Assembly (NCBI GenBank): GCA_937930535.1
Contig: CALGKJ010000019.1
Location: 1 to 42,811 of the forward strand
DNA: 42,811 nt
Source: an uncultured Clostridia bacterium
Lineage (GTDB): Bacteria > Bacillota > Clostridia > Lutisporales > Lutisporaceae
Direction: 5' to 3'
In this document: piece by piece, positions 42,805-42,811 of the stretch
Numbering within the stretch: the first letter of the stretch is position 1
Layout: each line of letters starts with the position of its first letter
Position numbers and translations under genes: made by a program
The notes under the pieces: model-generated
The model's input: only the letters and a program-made list of their open reading frames with translations
Database searches by the model: none
What the model was told of the DNA's origin: nothing

Positions 42805-42811
42805 ATTTATA

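Overview
The window looks like a chromosomal segment of a low-GC, Gram-positive, probably spore-forming Clostridia-type bacterium (Bacillota). The basis is strongly AT-rich DNA, purine-rich AGGAGG-type ribosome sites, frequent TTG and GTG starts, a T-box leader on gltX, a LexA/DinR-type SOS box, DegS/DegU, a MazEF module, and a CsaB/S-layer-homology pair. I could not fix genus or species. No rRNA, tRNA, CRISPR array, transposase or prophage gene was seen. Most coding sequences point rightward; murA, bactofilin, a flavin reductase and one tiny gene point left.

Region 1 (1-9355): a MazEF-like toxin-antitoxin pair, then an envelope-glycan block. The block holds two GT4 glycosyltransferases, an exported coiled-coil protein, a DUF4330 membrane protein, an unrecognised membrane protein, an O-antigen-ligase/polymerase-type protein and the CsaB pyruvyltransferase. 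A bidirectional terminator separates it from convergent murA. Region 2 (9356-18349): a TagA/WecG-type glycosyltransferase, a YitT-family membrane protein, a LonB-like protease, a glycerophosphodiesterase, then an MFS transporter, S-adenosylhomocysteine hydrolase and MTA/SAH deaminase operon. Region 3 (18350-25059): T-box-controlled gltX, an exported transglutaminase-like protein with three SLH domains, a methyltransferase, a small SOS-type gene, galE and bactofilin.

Region 4 (25060-32925): small conserved proteins, a DUF72 protein, a YgiQ-type radical SAM protein, and a histidine-degradation cluster (hutH, hutI, FTCD_C cyclodeaminase) without hutU, ending in a DUF896 gene. Region 5 (33075-42757): a lone CheW, DegS/DegU, an AlbA/Schlafen-type ATP-binding regulator, a TPR protein with an HTH-like tail, a flavin reductase, three small unknown genes in tandem, and a CNNM/CorC-type CBS membrane protein.

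Working together: the glycan block, CsaB and the SLH protein fit one surface system in which CsaB pyruvylates a wall polysaccharide that SLH domains bind. SAH hydrolase and the deaminase form a methyl-cycle salvage unit. The hut genes feed one-carbon units to folate.

The most unusual signals are: a dispersed, MITE-like hairpin element present about ten times between genes; a 34-codon leftward gene with near-consensus promoter, ribosome site and terminator; a 51-codon frame that seems to start at ATT; a LexA box on a promoter for an 87-residue protein; and a transglutaminase fold with Glu at the usual Asp position.
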